Positions 44,127-52,292 of a stretch of 64,000 bases of DNA are shown here, one piece after another (the stretch's first letter is position 1; each line of letters begins with the position of its first letter). The notes beneath the pieces are model-generated. The model did not search any database. It had not been told where the DNA came from and saw only the letters and a program-made list of their open reading frames with translations. The translations under genes and the position numbers were made by a program. The DNA is from Hyphomicrobiales bacterium (GTDB lineage: Bacteria > Pseudomonadota > Alphaproteobacteria > Rhizobiales > Rhizobiaceae): the NCBI GenBank assembly GCA_900473045.1, contig UCKS01000041.1, positions 199-64,198 of the forward strand, in the 5' to 3' direction.

Positions 44127-44525
44127 GTGATTCCGGCAGACAACCTAAACTTAGCACCATCGGCAAGGCGACGCGCTTTGATCGCCGAGGATGAAATCCT
44201 CATCCGGATGGACATTGCAGACACGCTTCGTGAGCAAGGGTGGGAAATCGTCGAAACAGGAACGGCGGATGATGCTCTTGCCGTTTTGGCGCGCGACCAA
44301 CAGTTCGAAATGATTCTGACCGATGTTCATATGCCTGGTACCCACACGGGCCTGGACTTGGCAAGGTTGGTGAAACAGCACTATCTTCACATAAAAGTTG
44401 CCGTTATGTCGGGCCAGCATCGACCATCTGATGATGACCGACATCTGTTCGACCTGTTTCTGCAAAAGCCGATCCCGAACATCGTAAGAGCGTTATCTCG
44501 GCTGGCAGGCAACATCGATGACTGA
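44127..44525 (+). CDS. single-domain response regulator
   Basis: 132 residues from a GTG with GAGGGG upstream. Receiver domain: acidic pair in ALIAEDEILIRMDIADTL, phospho-Asp in EMILTDVHMPGTHTG, Ser in AVMSGQHRP, and the Lys of LFLQKPIPN, so phosphorylation should work. There is no output domain. It overlaps the next regulator by 8 bases. A PAS-PAS-HWE kinase faces it and is the probable phosphodonor. Confidence 0.9.
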   Translation: MIPADNLNLAPSARRRALIAEDEILIRMDIADTLREQGWEIVETGTADDALAVLARDQQFEMILTDVHMPGTHTGLDLARLVKQHYLHIKVAVMSGQHRPSDDDRHLFDLFLQKPIPNIVRALSRLAGNIDD

Positions 44526-44889
44526 GACACCAGCATCCGAAACCATCCTTCTGGTCGATGCCGATCCTCTGCAGCGCTCGACAGTCGGTCAGTATCTGAG
44601 GGACTGCGGATACCGGGTTATTGAAGCGACTGATGCCGCAGAGGCAATCACCGCTCTGCTCAATCAAGATGTTGAGGTTTTGGTGACAGACATAGCTTTG
44701 CGGGACGAGTCCGGGTTTCAGCTTTCCGCCAAAGCCAAAGAAATTCGCCCACACCTAAAGGTCGTGGTGACACACTCGGCCGAGCGAACCGCAAAGATCG
44801 CGGGCGACCTTTGCGAAGAGGGGCCACTCGATCATCCATACCATCCCCAGCACCTTGTCGAGCGTATCAAGCGATTGAGACAACCCTGA
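44518..44889 (+). CDS. single-domain response regulator, degenerate switch
   Basis: 123 residues. Receiver domain with LLVDADPLQRSTVGQYL at the acidic site and the phospho-Asp in VLVTDIALRDESGFQL. The conserved Lys-Pro near the end is replaced: the segment reads GPLDHPYHPQHLVERI, so Lys is changed to His. This may alter or abolish phosphorylation-induced switching. Translationally coupled to the preceding regulator. Confidence 0.85.
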   Translation: MTETPASETILLVDADPLQRSTVGQYLRDCGYRVIEATDAAEAITALLNQDVEVLVTDIALRDESGFQLSAKAKEIRPHLKVVVTHSAERTAKIAGDLCEEGPLDHPYHPQHLVERIKRLRQP

Positions 44890-44907
44890 CGGCTTATTGC
44901 TGCCGCA

Positions 44908-46368
44908 TCAAAGACGCGAATGAATATGGTCGTGGTCACTCCATCGGGTGTCGAGGGGCGCGCCGATCGTGCAATGGACGCCGTAAACGTCATAGTTGAG
45001 GTCTACGTGGCCCCGGAGTTGGCCAGACGAGAGGGCTTCTATCAGCCGGGACCCGAAGCCCCTGCGGGTCGGTGGCGTAACTTGTGGTCCCCCGGTTTCT
45101 TTCCACGATAAAGTGAGCTGCGCGTCGGTATCCGAGATGGCCCATGACACCGCCACTTTTCCGGAACTGACTCCCAACGCGCCATATTTTGCAGCATTCG
45201 TGGCCAGCTCGTGCAGAATGAGCGTGAGGGCCACGACGGCCTTCGGCGAGACGTCGATATCGGGACCGGTGATGGAGAACTGTTCAGGCGGATAGGGAGA
45301 CAATGCTTCGGAAACTGCGGTGCGAAGGCTGGCGGCCTCCCACCTGCCACGTGTCAGAAGGTCGTGCGCCCTGGCCAGGCTTTGCAAGCGGGCGTCGAAG
45401 GCGGCGCTCGCGACGTCGATATCATGCGCGCCGGCAAAAGTCTGACGGGCGATAGCCGCTACTGTCGCAAGGACATTTTTGACGCGGTGGTTCAGCTCGC
45501 CGATGAGGAGTTCTTGAACGCGCTCCGCTTCTTTTCGTGCCGTGATATCGCGGGCAATTTTTGAAGCGCCGAAGATCCTGCCGTCTGCGTCAAAGATTGG
45601 AGAGACAGTCAGTGAAACGTCCAGGAGCCGCCCGCTGCTGTGCCGTCTGACAGTCTCATGGGTCTCCACGCGCTCTCCTGCCTTGATACGCGCGATGATG
45701 TGCGCCTCCTCCTCGACGCGGTCATCGGGAACGAGGAGCTTGACCGACTGGCCCACAATTTCCTCCGCCGAGAAACCATAGAGCTTCTCGGCGCCACTGT
45801 TCCAATCTGTAACCGTCATGGCAAGGTCGATGCCGAGAATTGCATCTTCCGACGAGGAGATGATCGAGGCCAGGCGTTTGAGTTTTGCCTCGTAGCCGAC
45901 CCGTTCCGTCGTTTCGTTGACGACACAAAGAACGGCGAGCACATCACCGTGTTCGTCGGAAACGGGCGAATAGGAAATGTCGAAGTAGACCGTCTCCGGT
46001 ACACCGTGCCGCTCGATATAAAAGGGCCTATCCTTGGCAACGACGGTCTTGCCGGCGTCGCGAACCTTGAGCAGAAGCGGTTCTAGGTCGTCCCAAAGTT
46101 CGGCCCAGTTTTCTTTCGCCGGTCTCCCTAATGCGCTGGGATGCTTGGTCCCGATCGATGGGGCGTATGCATCATTATAAATGGCCGTGAAGTCGTCACC
46201 GCAAAACATCACGATCTGTGCACCGGATGGGATCGCGATATCAACCGCACACTTCAACTGGAGTGGCCAAGATGACATCGGTCCGAGACTGGTGCTTTTC
46301 CAGTCGTGGTTGCGAATGATGTCAGCCATCGAGCCGTGATCGGAGGTGGCCGGACTGTGATTGTGCAT
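44908..46368 (-). CDS. PAS-PAS HWE-family sensor histidine kinase
   Basis: 486 residues, soluble. First PAS region from about residue 35 (VMFCGDDFTAIYNDAYAPSI) to 140, second PAS from about 155 (DAILGIDLAMTVTDWNSGAE) to 280, then the HWE dimerisation box LIGELNHRVKNVLATVAAIA with the phospho-His, and an ATPase domain with ILHELATNAAKYGALG (N box), WKETGGPQVTPPTRRGFGSR. The absence of membrane segments suggests a cytoplasmic signal such as light, oxygen or redox. It converges on two receiver-only regulators. Confidence 0.9.
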   Translation of the reverse strand: MHNHSPATSDHGSMADIIRNHDWKSTSLGPMSSWPLQLKCAVDIAIPSGAQIVMFCGDDFTAIYNDAYAPSIGTKHPSALGRPAKENWAELWDDLEPLLLKVRDAGKTVVAKDRPFYIERHGVPETVYFDISYSPVSDEHGDVLAVLCVVNETTERVGYEAKLKRLASIISSSEDAILGIDLAMTVTDWNSGAEKLYGFSAEEIVGQSVKLLVPDDRVEEEAHIIARIKAGERVETHETVRRHSSGRLLDVSLTVSPIFDADGRIFGASKIARDITARKEAERVQELLIGELNHRVKNVLATVAAIARQTFAGAHDIDVASAAFDARLQSLARAHDLLTRGRWEAASLRTAVSEALSPYPPEQFSITGPDIDVSPKAVVALTLILHELATNAAKYGALGVSSGKVAVSWAISDTDAQLTLSWKETGGPQVTPPTRRGFGSRLIEALSSGQLRGHVDLNYDVYGVHCTIGAPLDTRWSDHDHIHSRL

Positions 46369-46689
46369 TGAAATCCCTCGCGCCTCCCATTTATTTGAAG
46401 GCTTCCGGCCAGCAAGTCAACGCATATCAAGGCTAAAACTTTATCCCTTTCAAGCGTAAAGCCTATTTGGTACATGGTGTTAGCGCAACACGCCAACTCG
46501 GGTGGGGCTTAGCGATTTGATTGCGCTGAAGACTGTCAGATGCGCCGTGGCGGGGGTGGCAGACCGCGCCTTTTGCAGCGGCGGTTCCAAGCTTGGACAC
46601 CCGGTAAAGCGCGGACATATGCTATACCGTAGGGCGCATGGCCGTTCAGCCCTGGTCGGCAATTGCCAAGATGCAAAAGGTGAGGCGCT
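46369..46689. other. intergenic region
   Basis: 321 bases between the kinase start and the small conserved gene's stop. No gene or clear regulatory element was recognised. Confidence 0.35.
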
Positions 46690-46965
46690 TCAGATCCGAT
46701 CGTATGTGAACGATGTGAGAAGGGTTGTAACGAAGTTGCTGGCCTTCTCTTTAACTAGGACTTCGGTCCACTCGTCGGTCCCGCGCAGCATTAGCCCGGT
46801 GTAGATACTGTCGACGGCAGCCTCTTCAATGCGCTTGATATGCGCGAGGAACGAAGCCTCGTCGCCGGATTTGTAAAGGTCGCGAACGACCATTCTCAAA
46901 ATCTCCTGGATCGCAATTTGCCATGCGGTGTTTATCGCCTGAAGTTCACTGGTTTTCTCGTTCAT
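46690..46965 (-). CDS. conserved hypothetical small protein
   Basis: 91 residues, acidic and helical (LQAINTAWQIAIQEILRMVV, then DEASFLAHIKRIEEAAVDSI). It has a normal start (ATG at 46965 with GAGA upstream) and looks like a real rhizobial protein, but no function is known. It lies downstream of the cold-shock gene in the same direction, beyond that gene's terminator. Confidence 0.6.
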   Translation of the reverse strand: MNEKTSELQAINTAWQIAIQEILRMVVRDLYKSGDEASFLAHIKRIEEAAVDSIYTGLMLRGTDEWTEVLVKEKASNFVTTLLTSFTYDRI

Positions 46966-47027
46966 CGGATCTCTCGTGATTTTCTGGCAGGCCTTGCCGC
47001 ATGCCCGCGTGCCGTAGCGTCAGGCAC

Positions 47028-47055
47028 AAAAAAAGGCCAGGCAATCCGCCTGACC
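47028..47055 (-). terminator. Rho-independent terminator of cold-shock gene
   Basis: On the minus strand GGTCAGGC and GCCTGGCC (reverse complements of 47048-47055 and 47035-47042) pair around a 5-base loop, with one G-U, and are followed by seven Ts. Confidence 0.8.
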
Positions 47056-47117
47056 TCGATTGGTAGTTGCTTTCGACAGTGCCAGTACATCCGTGGTCAA
47101 AGGAAAGCAGTACCCGA

Positions 47118-47327
47118 TTATACGGCCTGCAGGTTGCAGGCAGACATCTTGCCCGACTTGTTGTCGCGCTCGAGGTCGAAACCGATCTTCTGGCCTTCGA
47201 CGATTTCGCGCATTCCAGCGCGCTCGACGGCAGAGATGTGAACGAAGGCGTCAGCGCCGCCGTTGTCAGGCTGAATGAAGCCGAAGCCCTTGGTGGAATT
47301 GAACCATTTTACGGTGCCAGTGGTCAT
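47118..47327 (-). CDS. cold-shock protein (CspA family)
   Basis: 69 residues from the ATG at 47327, preceded by AAAGGG; the frame is open to 47372. The OB fold has both RNP motifs: GTVKWFNSTKGFGFIQPD and DAFVHISAVERAGM. It binds single-stranded RNA and DNA. The region upstream of the start is long and AT-rich, as in cold-regulated csp leaders. A strong terminator follows. Confidence 0.93.
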   Translation of the reverse strand: MTTGTVKWFNSTKGFGFIQPDNGGADAFVHISAVERAGMREIVEGQKIGFDLERDNKSGKMSACNLQAV

Positions 47328-47726
47328 GATGAACCCTTTCATAGCAATATAGACGACCGCAACGCAAAGCATTGCGAATGATAATAGCGATCATTTTAAA
47401 GAGAGGGTTCGTTCAAAACGCGGTGCCAGTCGCGTGGTAACCAAAGCTCGGCAAGAAAAAATCGATACCTCATCTTATAGGCATTATGGGTTGAGGCGTC
47501 AACGTTTAGATTTCGGCGGCACTGTCCGATAAGAGCTCACTTTAATCCTTGTGAAATTTTAATCCGGTTAGCGCAACCGGTTCATAAAATGTAAACGGCA
47601 CATTGCACACGCCACAAGCATCCATTGAAGTTTTTAGAAAGGCAAATATAAGATCAAGTTGCTCTTCCCTGGATGATGGGCGCCATCGATTTCAATATGC
47701 GCCGAGCATCTTAGCGAAAGACGAAC
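47328..47726. other. divergent leader region of csp and kaiC-like genes
   Basis: 399 bases containing the cold-shock mRNA leader and the promoter of the KaiC-like gene. CCGGTT (47564-47569) and AACCGG (47575-47580) form an inverted repeat with AGCGC between, a possible regulator site. Confidence 0.45.
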
Positions 47727-49169
47727 ATGCCCAAACAGAAGAAATCCACCGTCGTTAGCACCGGCATCGCCGGACTGAACGAAATCCTGCGCGGAGGCCT
47801 TCCTGCGTCGAACCTCTACATGCTTCAGGGTGCGCCAGGATCGGGCAAGACGACAGCCGCGCTGCAGTTTTTGCGCGCGGGCATCGAGGCCGGTGAGAGC
47901 TGCATCTATGTGACGCTGTCGCAGACAGCGGCAGAACTCGAGGCCATCGCCGTGTCGCATGGCTGGACGCTTGATGGCATCCGGGTCGAAGAGCTGTCAA
48001 CCTCAGGCACTGTGAATGAGGCCGATGACCAGAGCATCTTTCTGACCGCCGATTTGCGGCTGGACGAGACAAGGAAAGCCATCGAAGCAGCGATCGAGGA
48101 GCACAAGCCTCGCCGCCTCGTCTATGATTCACTCCTCGAAATCCGGCTGATCACAGGTGATAGTCCTCGCTTTCGCCGTGAATTGATCGGCTTCAAATCC
48201 TTCCTTGCGAAGCGGAACGTCGTCGCGCTATTGCTCGATACCCAGACGCCCGGCTACGACCGCAGCGGCGAGGAAGTCGAGGGGCTGGCCCACGGCGTTA
48301 TCCGGTTTGACAAGTCGCTGGAGGAGTATGGTGGCGTGCGCCGCCGTATCGAGGTCTCCAAGATGCGCGGCGTGCCGATCGCCGACGGTTATCACGATAT
48401 GGCAATCCGCGAAGGGCAGGGGGTCGTCGTTTTTCCACGTATCATGTCCAGCGCCGCCGTTGAAACGGCCAAGCCGCAGTTGATCAAGTCCGGCGTCGCC
48501 GAGCTCGACGAGATGTTCGGCGGTGGCCAGGAGGCTGGAACCACGACGCTCGTCATCGGACAGTCGGGCACCGGCAAATCGACCATGTCCTCGCTCTACG
48601 CCACTGCTGCGCTCGAACGGGGGGAGAGTGTCGCGCTTTTCCTGTTCGAGGAGCGCTTGGAAACTTTCTTCCGTCGTTCTGAAGGTCTGGGCATGGAACT
48701 CCGGCAATTTCACAAGGAAGGCAAGCTGATTTTGCGGGATTTCAATCCGAACGAAATCTCGCCTGGCGAGTTCGGCCAGATTGTGCAGGACGCCGTCACG
48801 CAAAACAAGTCGCGGGTCGTGGTCATCGACAGTCTGACAGGCTATCTGAACTCCTTGCCGCATCGCGAGAAAGCGGTTCGCGACATCCAGTCGCTGCTGA
48901 AGTACCTCGCCCGCTCTGGTGTCCTGACCATGTTGATCGTCGCTCAGCATGGTCTGATCGGCCAAAATGTCGGCATCGATGTCGATGTGAGTTTCCTTGG
49001 TGATACCGTTCTCTTGCTGCGCATCATGGAGCACGAAGGGCGCCTTCGCCGAAACATTACCGTGGTCAAGAAGCGTCACGGTCCCCACGACCTCAATATC
49101 CGTGAACTGATCATCGAAAGCGGAGGCGTCAGCGTCGTCGCCTATAATCCCCTCCCAGACCCGAAATGA
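47727..49169 (+). CDS. KaiC-like tandem ATPase
   Basis: 480 residues with two RecA-like domains. Domain 1: Walker A GAPGSGKTT (about 35-43), Walker B RRLVYDSLLEIRL. Domain 2: GQSGTGKST (about 278-286), RVVVIDSLTGYL. In cyanobacterial KaiC each domain has a catalytic Glu pair after a hydrophobic strand; domain 2 keeps it (LFLFEERLETFF) but domain 1 reads YVTLSQTAAE. No kaiB or kaiA is nearby. The stop overlaps the following histidine kinase start (ATGA), so the ATPase probably feeds or reads that kinase. Confidence 0.9.
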   Translation: MPKQKKSTVVSTGIAGLNEILRGGLPASNLYMLQGAPGSGKTTAALQFLRAGIEAGESCIYVTLSQTAAELEAIAVSHGWTLDGIRVEELSTSGTVNEADDQSIFLTADLRLDETRKAIEAAIEEHKPRRLVYDSLLEIRLITGDSPRFRRELIGFKSFLAKRNVVALLLDTQTPGYDRSGEEVEGLAHGVIRFDKSLEEYGGVRRRIEVSKMRGVPIADGYHDMAIREGQGVVVFPRIMSSAAVETAKPQLIKSGVAELDEMFGGGQEAGTTTLVIGQSGTGKSTMSSLYATAALERGESVALFLFEERLETFFRRSEGLGMELRQFHKEGKLILRDFNPNEISPGEFGQIVQDAVTQNKSRVVVIDSLTGYLNSLPHREKAVRDIQSLLKYLARSGVLTMLIVAQHGLIGQNVGIDVDVSFLGDTVLLLRIMEHEGRLRRNITVVKKRHGPHDLNIRELIIESGGVSVVAYNPLPDPK

Positions 49170-50218
49170 AGGATGTCCTGGCCGATAGCGAGCTGGATTG
49201 GGTTCTCGTCCTTGCTCCCTTTCGCAAGGACGCCGACTATGTCGCTGCCTTCCTTCGAGAGCATAAGATCGAGGTCAAGGCCGCCAAGGCGGACGGAGAT
49301 CTGGTCGAGCATCTCGCATTGTCTCCAGGCATCATCGTCATCACCCACGAGGCCCTTAACCCGCAGGTTGTTGCAAGGATTGCGACGCATCTTTCGGGGC
49401 AGCCAGACTGGTCAGAAGTGCCGATCATCGTCCTTTTGGAGCGGACTGCGCCGATTGCACGGATCCGCAGTCAATTGCTGACGTCCTGGCCCGGTTCACG
49501 TCTTTTGTTTTACACGCGTCCGATCGCGCCGCTGGAGCTCGTGAACGGAATCCAGTCGAACCTGTTAGTGCGGCTGCGCCAACGCCAGGTGCGCGATTCC
49601 ATCGAACGGGAACGAGAACTGCGTCTGGAGCTCAACCACCGGGTCAAGAACATTGTGGCGAGTGTCACCTCGATCTTCCAGATGACACGGCGCGGGGCCA
49701 CGTCCGTCGAGGGACTGGCAAGTGATTTTGCCGGGCGGCTGCAGGCGCTATCCAACGTCCACAGCGCTGTCTTTGAGGCCGGCGGCGAGGAGGTCTCGCT
49801 TTTAGCCATCGTTGAACTGACGGTTTCTCCATACAACAGTAATGGCGTGAGCCGCATTAATGTCAGTGGGCCGGATCTTGTCGTCAACCGAGACGCCGGA
49901 ACGACGATCGCACTTTGCCTGCACGAGCTTATAACAAACGCCATCAAATACGGCGCGCTTTCGCACAGTGATGGGCATGTTGAACTCGTGTGGTCAGTTG
50001 CCAAAAACGGCAGTGCCGAATTTTCCCTGAGCTGGACCGAAGTTGGGGGGCCGGCTGTGCGAGAACCGACCAGGCAGGGCTATGGAACGCGATATGTCCG
50101 CTCCGCGCTGGGATCGGTGTTCGGCACGGTTCCGGAGGTCGTATTCGCTGCGGAGGGTTTTCGTTTCGCAGTAAAGGGGCCGCTGGGCCGCATTTCAGTA
50201 AAAGACGATGGATTGTGA
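49166..50218 (+). CDS. HWE/HisKA_2 histidine kinase with pseudo-receiver N-terminus
   Basis: 350 residues. The first 130 resemble a receiver fold (WVLVLAPFRKDADYVAAFLR, then PGIIVITHEALNPQVVARIA), but the phospho-Asp position has no Asp, so it is a pseudo-receiver. A coiled linker (RLRQRQVRDSIERERELRLE) leads to the kinase: LNHRVKNIVASVTSIFQMTR with the phospho-His, CLHELITNAIKYGALSHSDG and SLSWTEVGGPAVREPTRQGYG. No membrane segment. Overlaps the KaiC-like gene and is followed by a receiver-only gene. Confidence 0.88.
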   Translation: MKDVLADSELDWVLVLAPFRKDADYVAAFLREHKIEVKAAKADGDLVEHLALSPGIIVITHEALNPQVVARIATHLSGQPDWSEVPIIVLLERTAPIARIRSQLLTSWPGSRLLFYTRPIAPLELVNGIQSNLLVRLRQRQVRDSIERERELRLELNHRVKNIVASVTSIFQMTRRGATSVEGLASDFAGRLQALSNVHSAVFEAGGEEVSLLAIVELTVSPYNSNGVSRINVSGPDLVVNRDAGTTIALCLHELITNAIKYGALSHSDGHVELVWSVAKNGSAEFSLSWTEVGGPAVREPTRQGYGTRYVRSALGSVFGTVPEVVFAAEGFRFAVKGPLGRISVKDDGL

Positions 50219-50373
50219 CATTTTCGTCAATCCCGGATTGAACAGGCCTATGCCGTAACATCCTGAAAAATAAACCAGTTCCTCCTTGGATCAATTTGTA
50301 TTTCTGCGCGTTCATCCGGTTCGCACATTTAAAAAAGACATATCTTGCGCGTCAATAGCGGAGAGTGTGAGGG

Positions 50374-50745
50374 ATGACGCAAGCGGGGATCACAGTTATT
50401 GTCGTCGAGGACGAGACGCTCGTCCGGCTGGATATCGTCATTTCGCTTGAGAATGAAGGCTTCATCGTGCTCGAAGCTTCGAATGCTGACGACGCCATCG
50501 ACATTCTGAACGCCCATCCGGAGATTCGGTTTATGTTCACCGACATCGACATGCCGGGTAGCATGGACGGCTTGAAGCTGGCGGCTGCTGTTCGCGACAG
50601 GTGGCCCCCGGTCAAGATCATCGTGGCTTCGGGCCACCGTCAATTGAGCGACGATCTCTTACCAGTTGAGGGCAAGTTTTTCAGCAAGCCATACAATCAT
50701 GCCCGCGTCATCACGACGATGAGAGAAATGCTGTCGGCGGCGTAG
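50374..50745 (+). CDS. single-domain response regulator
   Basis: 123 residues. Acidic pair in VIVVEDETLVRLDIVISL, phospho-Asp in FMFTDIDMPGSMDGLKL, Ser in VASGHRQ and Lys in KFFSKPYNHAR: all key receiver residues are kept. It starts 155 bases after the kinase and is the likely phospho-acceptor. There is no output domain, so it acts by protein contact or phosphate relay. Confidence 0.9.
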   Translation: MTQAGITVIVVEDETLVRLDIVISLENEGFIVLEASNADDAIDILNAHPEIRFMFTDIDMPGSMDGLKLAAAVRDRWPPVKIIVASGHRQLSDDLLPVEGKFFSKPYNHARVITTMREMLSAA

Positions 50746-50804
50746 GTATAAGCTGCGATGGGAAGCCCGCCTTTCGAGGCGAGCTCCCTCGTTTTCCAAC
50801 CGCG

Positions 50805-51090
50805 TCAGACATCCATGCCAGCGCCGGGTGGAAGTGCCGGCGCCGCTTCCTCCTTCGGCTTTTCGGCGATCATCGCTTCGGATGTGACCAGCAGGCCGGC
50901 GACGGACGCCGCATCCTAGAGCGCGGTACCGACCACCTCGGCCGGGTCGATGACGCCCTGAGCGCCATATTCGCCGGCCTGCGCTTTCCACCCAAAGGAC
51001 AGATCGGTCTTTTCGCGCAGCTTGCCGATGATGATCTCGCCTATACGCAGGCTTGCGCGAACTTCGGGATAATGCGGGGGTTGCCGAGCT
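50805..51090 (-). pseudogene. groEL C-terminal fragment with nonsense mutation
   Basis: The minus strand reads [39 protein letters not shown], a TAG stop, then [20 protein letters not shown] and [11 protein letters not shown] with a TGA. This is the GroEL C-terminus, where TALQDAASVAG is normal; the Gln codon has become TAG. The remainder of groEL is absent. It stands directly upstream of hsp20 and is probably a leftover of a chaperonin gene copy. Confidence 0.85.
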
Positions 51091-51189
51091 AGATTGACTG
51101 GCTCCGGCAGAGGCAAAAGGGCCAGAATTTTTTCTGGCCGCACTCTTGAAACCGAAATTCTCAAAAACCAAATCGATTGACGCCAGCCG

Positions 51190-51265
51190 CTAATGACAGG
51201 GCTGGCCTTGCTGGGAGCGTCGCTTTAGGCGCTTCCGCACCCATGTTGCTTCAAGGAGGATATGG
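51190..51265 (+). promoter_or_regulatory. ROSE-like RNA thermometer in hsp20 leader
   Basis: The leader has a stem GGGAGCG / CGCTTCC and then a last hairpin in which CCAT (51241-51244) can pair with ATGG (51262-51265) and GTTGCTT faces the AGGAGGA ribosome-binding site. A TTGCT opposite the ribosome-binding site is the hallmark of ROSE elements of rhizobial small heat-shock genes. Heat would melt it and expose both the ribosome-binding site and the start codon. Confidence 0.7.
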
Positions 51266-51741
51266 CTATGGCAACAACTAATGACTATGCACCGTTGTAC
51301 CGCTCGAGCGTCGGCTTTGACCGGGTCTTCAACCTTCTGGAAAACGCCCAGCGTGCCCGCTCGATCAGCGACTGGCCGCCCTATGACATCGGCAAGACCG
51401 GCGAGGACAGCTACCGGATTTCCATTGCGGTGGCTGGCTTTTCCCAAAACGATCTCGACATCACGTTCCAGTCCAACCTTCTGACTGTCACCGGCAAGAA
51501 GCAGGAGACAGCCAATGACGGCTACCTGCATCGCGGCATTGCCGGTCGACCGTTCGAACACCGGTTCGAGCTGGCCGACCACGTCCGGGTGAACGGGGCG
51601 GACCTCAGCAACGGTCTCCTGTCGATCGATCTCATTCGCGAGATCCCGGAGGCCCTGAAGGCGCGCAAGATCTCGATCCAGAGCGAGCCCGCTTCGACGT
51701 CGGCTGCTCCGGCGCAGATCGAAGCGCAGAAGGCGGCTTAA
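51262..51741 (+). CDS. small heat-shock protein Hsp20 (IbpA-like)
   Basis: 159 residues. The N-terminal FDRVFNLLENAQR is as in rhizobial HspA/IbpA class A proteins; the alpha-crystallin domain has PPYDIGKTGEDSYRISIAVA, DLDITFQSNLLTVTGKK, RGIAGRPFEHRFELADHVRV and NGLLSIDLIREIPEALK. ATP-independent holdase chaperone. The ATG is masked by a ROSE-type structure. A 10-bp perfect hairpin (51761-51784) follows. Confidence 0.95.
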   Translation: MAMATTNDYAPLYRSSVGFDRVFNLLENAQRARSISDWPPYDIGKTGEDSYRISIAVAGFSQNDLDITFQSNLLTVTGKKQETANDGYLHRGIAGRPFEHRFELADHVRVNGADLSNGLLSIDLIREIPEALKARKISIQSEPASTSAAPAQIEAQKAA

Positions 51742-51760
51742 TCCATATTTCCGCAGAACA

Positions 51761-51784
51761 TGGGCGCCGTGGCGACGGCGCCCA
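51761..51784. terminator. hairpin after hsp20
   Basis: TGGGCGCCGT (51761-51770) and ACGGCGCCCA (51775-51784) form a perfect 10-bp stem with a GGCG loop; no T-run follows. It may stabilise the hsp20 mRNA or partly terminate it before the DUF982 gene. Confidence 0.55.
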
Positions 51785-51813
51785 TCAACATTCCGGGTGG
51801 GAAGGAGAGAGCG

Positions 51814-52113
51814 ATGAAACCCGATATGTTCAGACAGCCTGTTTCCATTCTTGTCGGCCTCGGCTTTCCGGCAGAGGTTCGAAGCGTCATGGATGCCTAT
51901 CGACATCTCGTCGAATGGCCGGCTTCAATGCGAGACACTGCACATTCGATCGCGCTCAAGGCCTGCGGCGCGGCACTTCGCGGCGAGATCGAAGCGGAAA
52001 CCGCGCGCGGCCTCTTTGCAGCCTTCGCAGAGATACACAATCTGCTGGCGCCTGAAACGAACGTGATCGCCGCGTCACGCCTGCAGCGCGACCGGGATCC
52101 GCATGTGCGATGA
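51814..52113 (+). CDS. DUF982 protein
   Basis: 99 residues from the ATG at 51814 with a strong AAGGAGAG ribosome-binding site (the frame is open to 51760). The pattern VSILVGLGFPAEVRSVMDAY, HLVEWPASMRDTAHSIALKA and CGAALRGEIEAETARGLFAA fits DUF982, a small family abundant on rhizobial plasmids and of unknown function. It follows hsp20 by 72 bases and may share its heat-induced transcript. Confidence 0.8.
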   Translation: MKPDMFRQPVSILVGLGFPAEVRSVMDAYRHLVEWPASMRDTAHSIALKACGAALRGEIEAETARGLFAAFAEIHNLLAPETNVIAASRLQRDRDPHVR

Positions 52114-52292
52114 GGAGACCGATGATGCACGACATGCGGCCGCCGACTCGACCACGATCTGGGGCCGTGAAACTCACGAATATACTTGTGTGCGGCAGCT
52201 GGGGCAGAAATGGGGGAAGATACTGTACTTAATTTCTAGGCTGAGGGGAGGCCGAAACAAAAGGAAGCAACGCGGTAGCAACCGCGTTCTGT

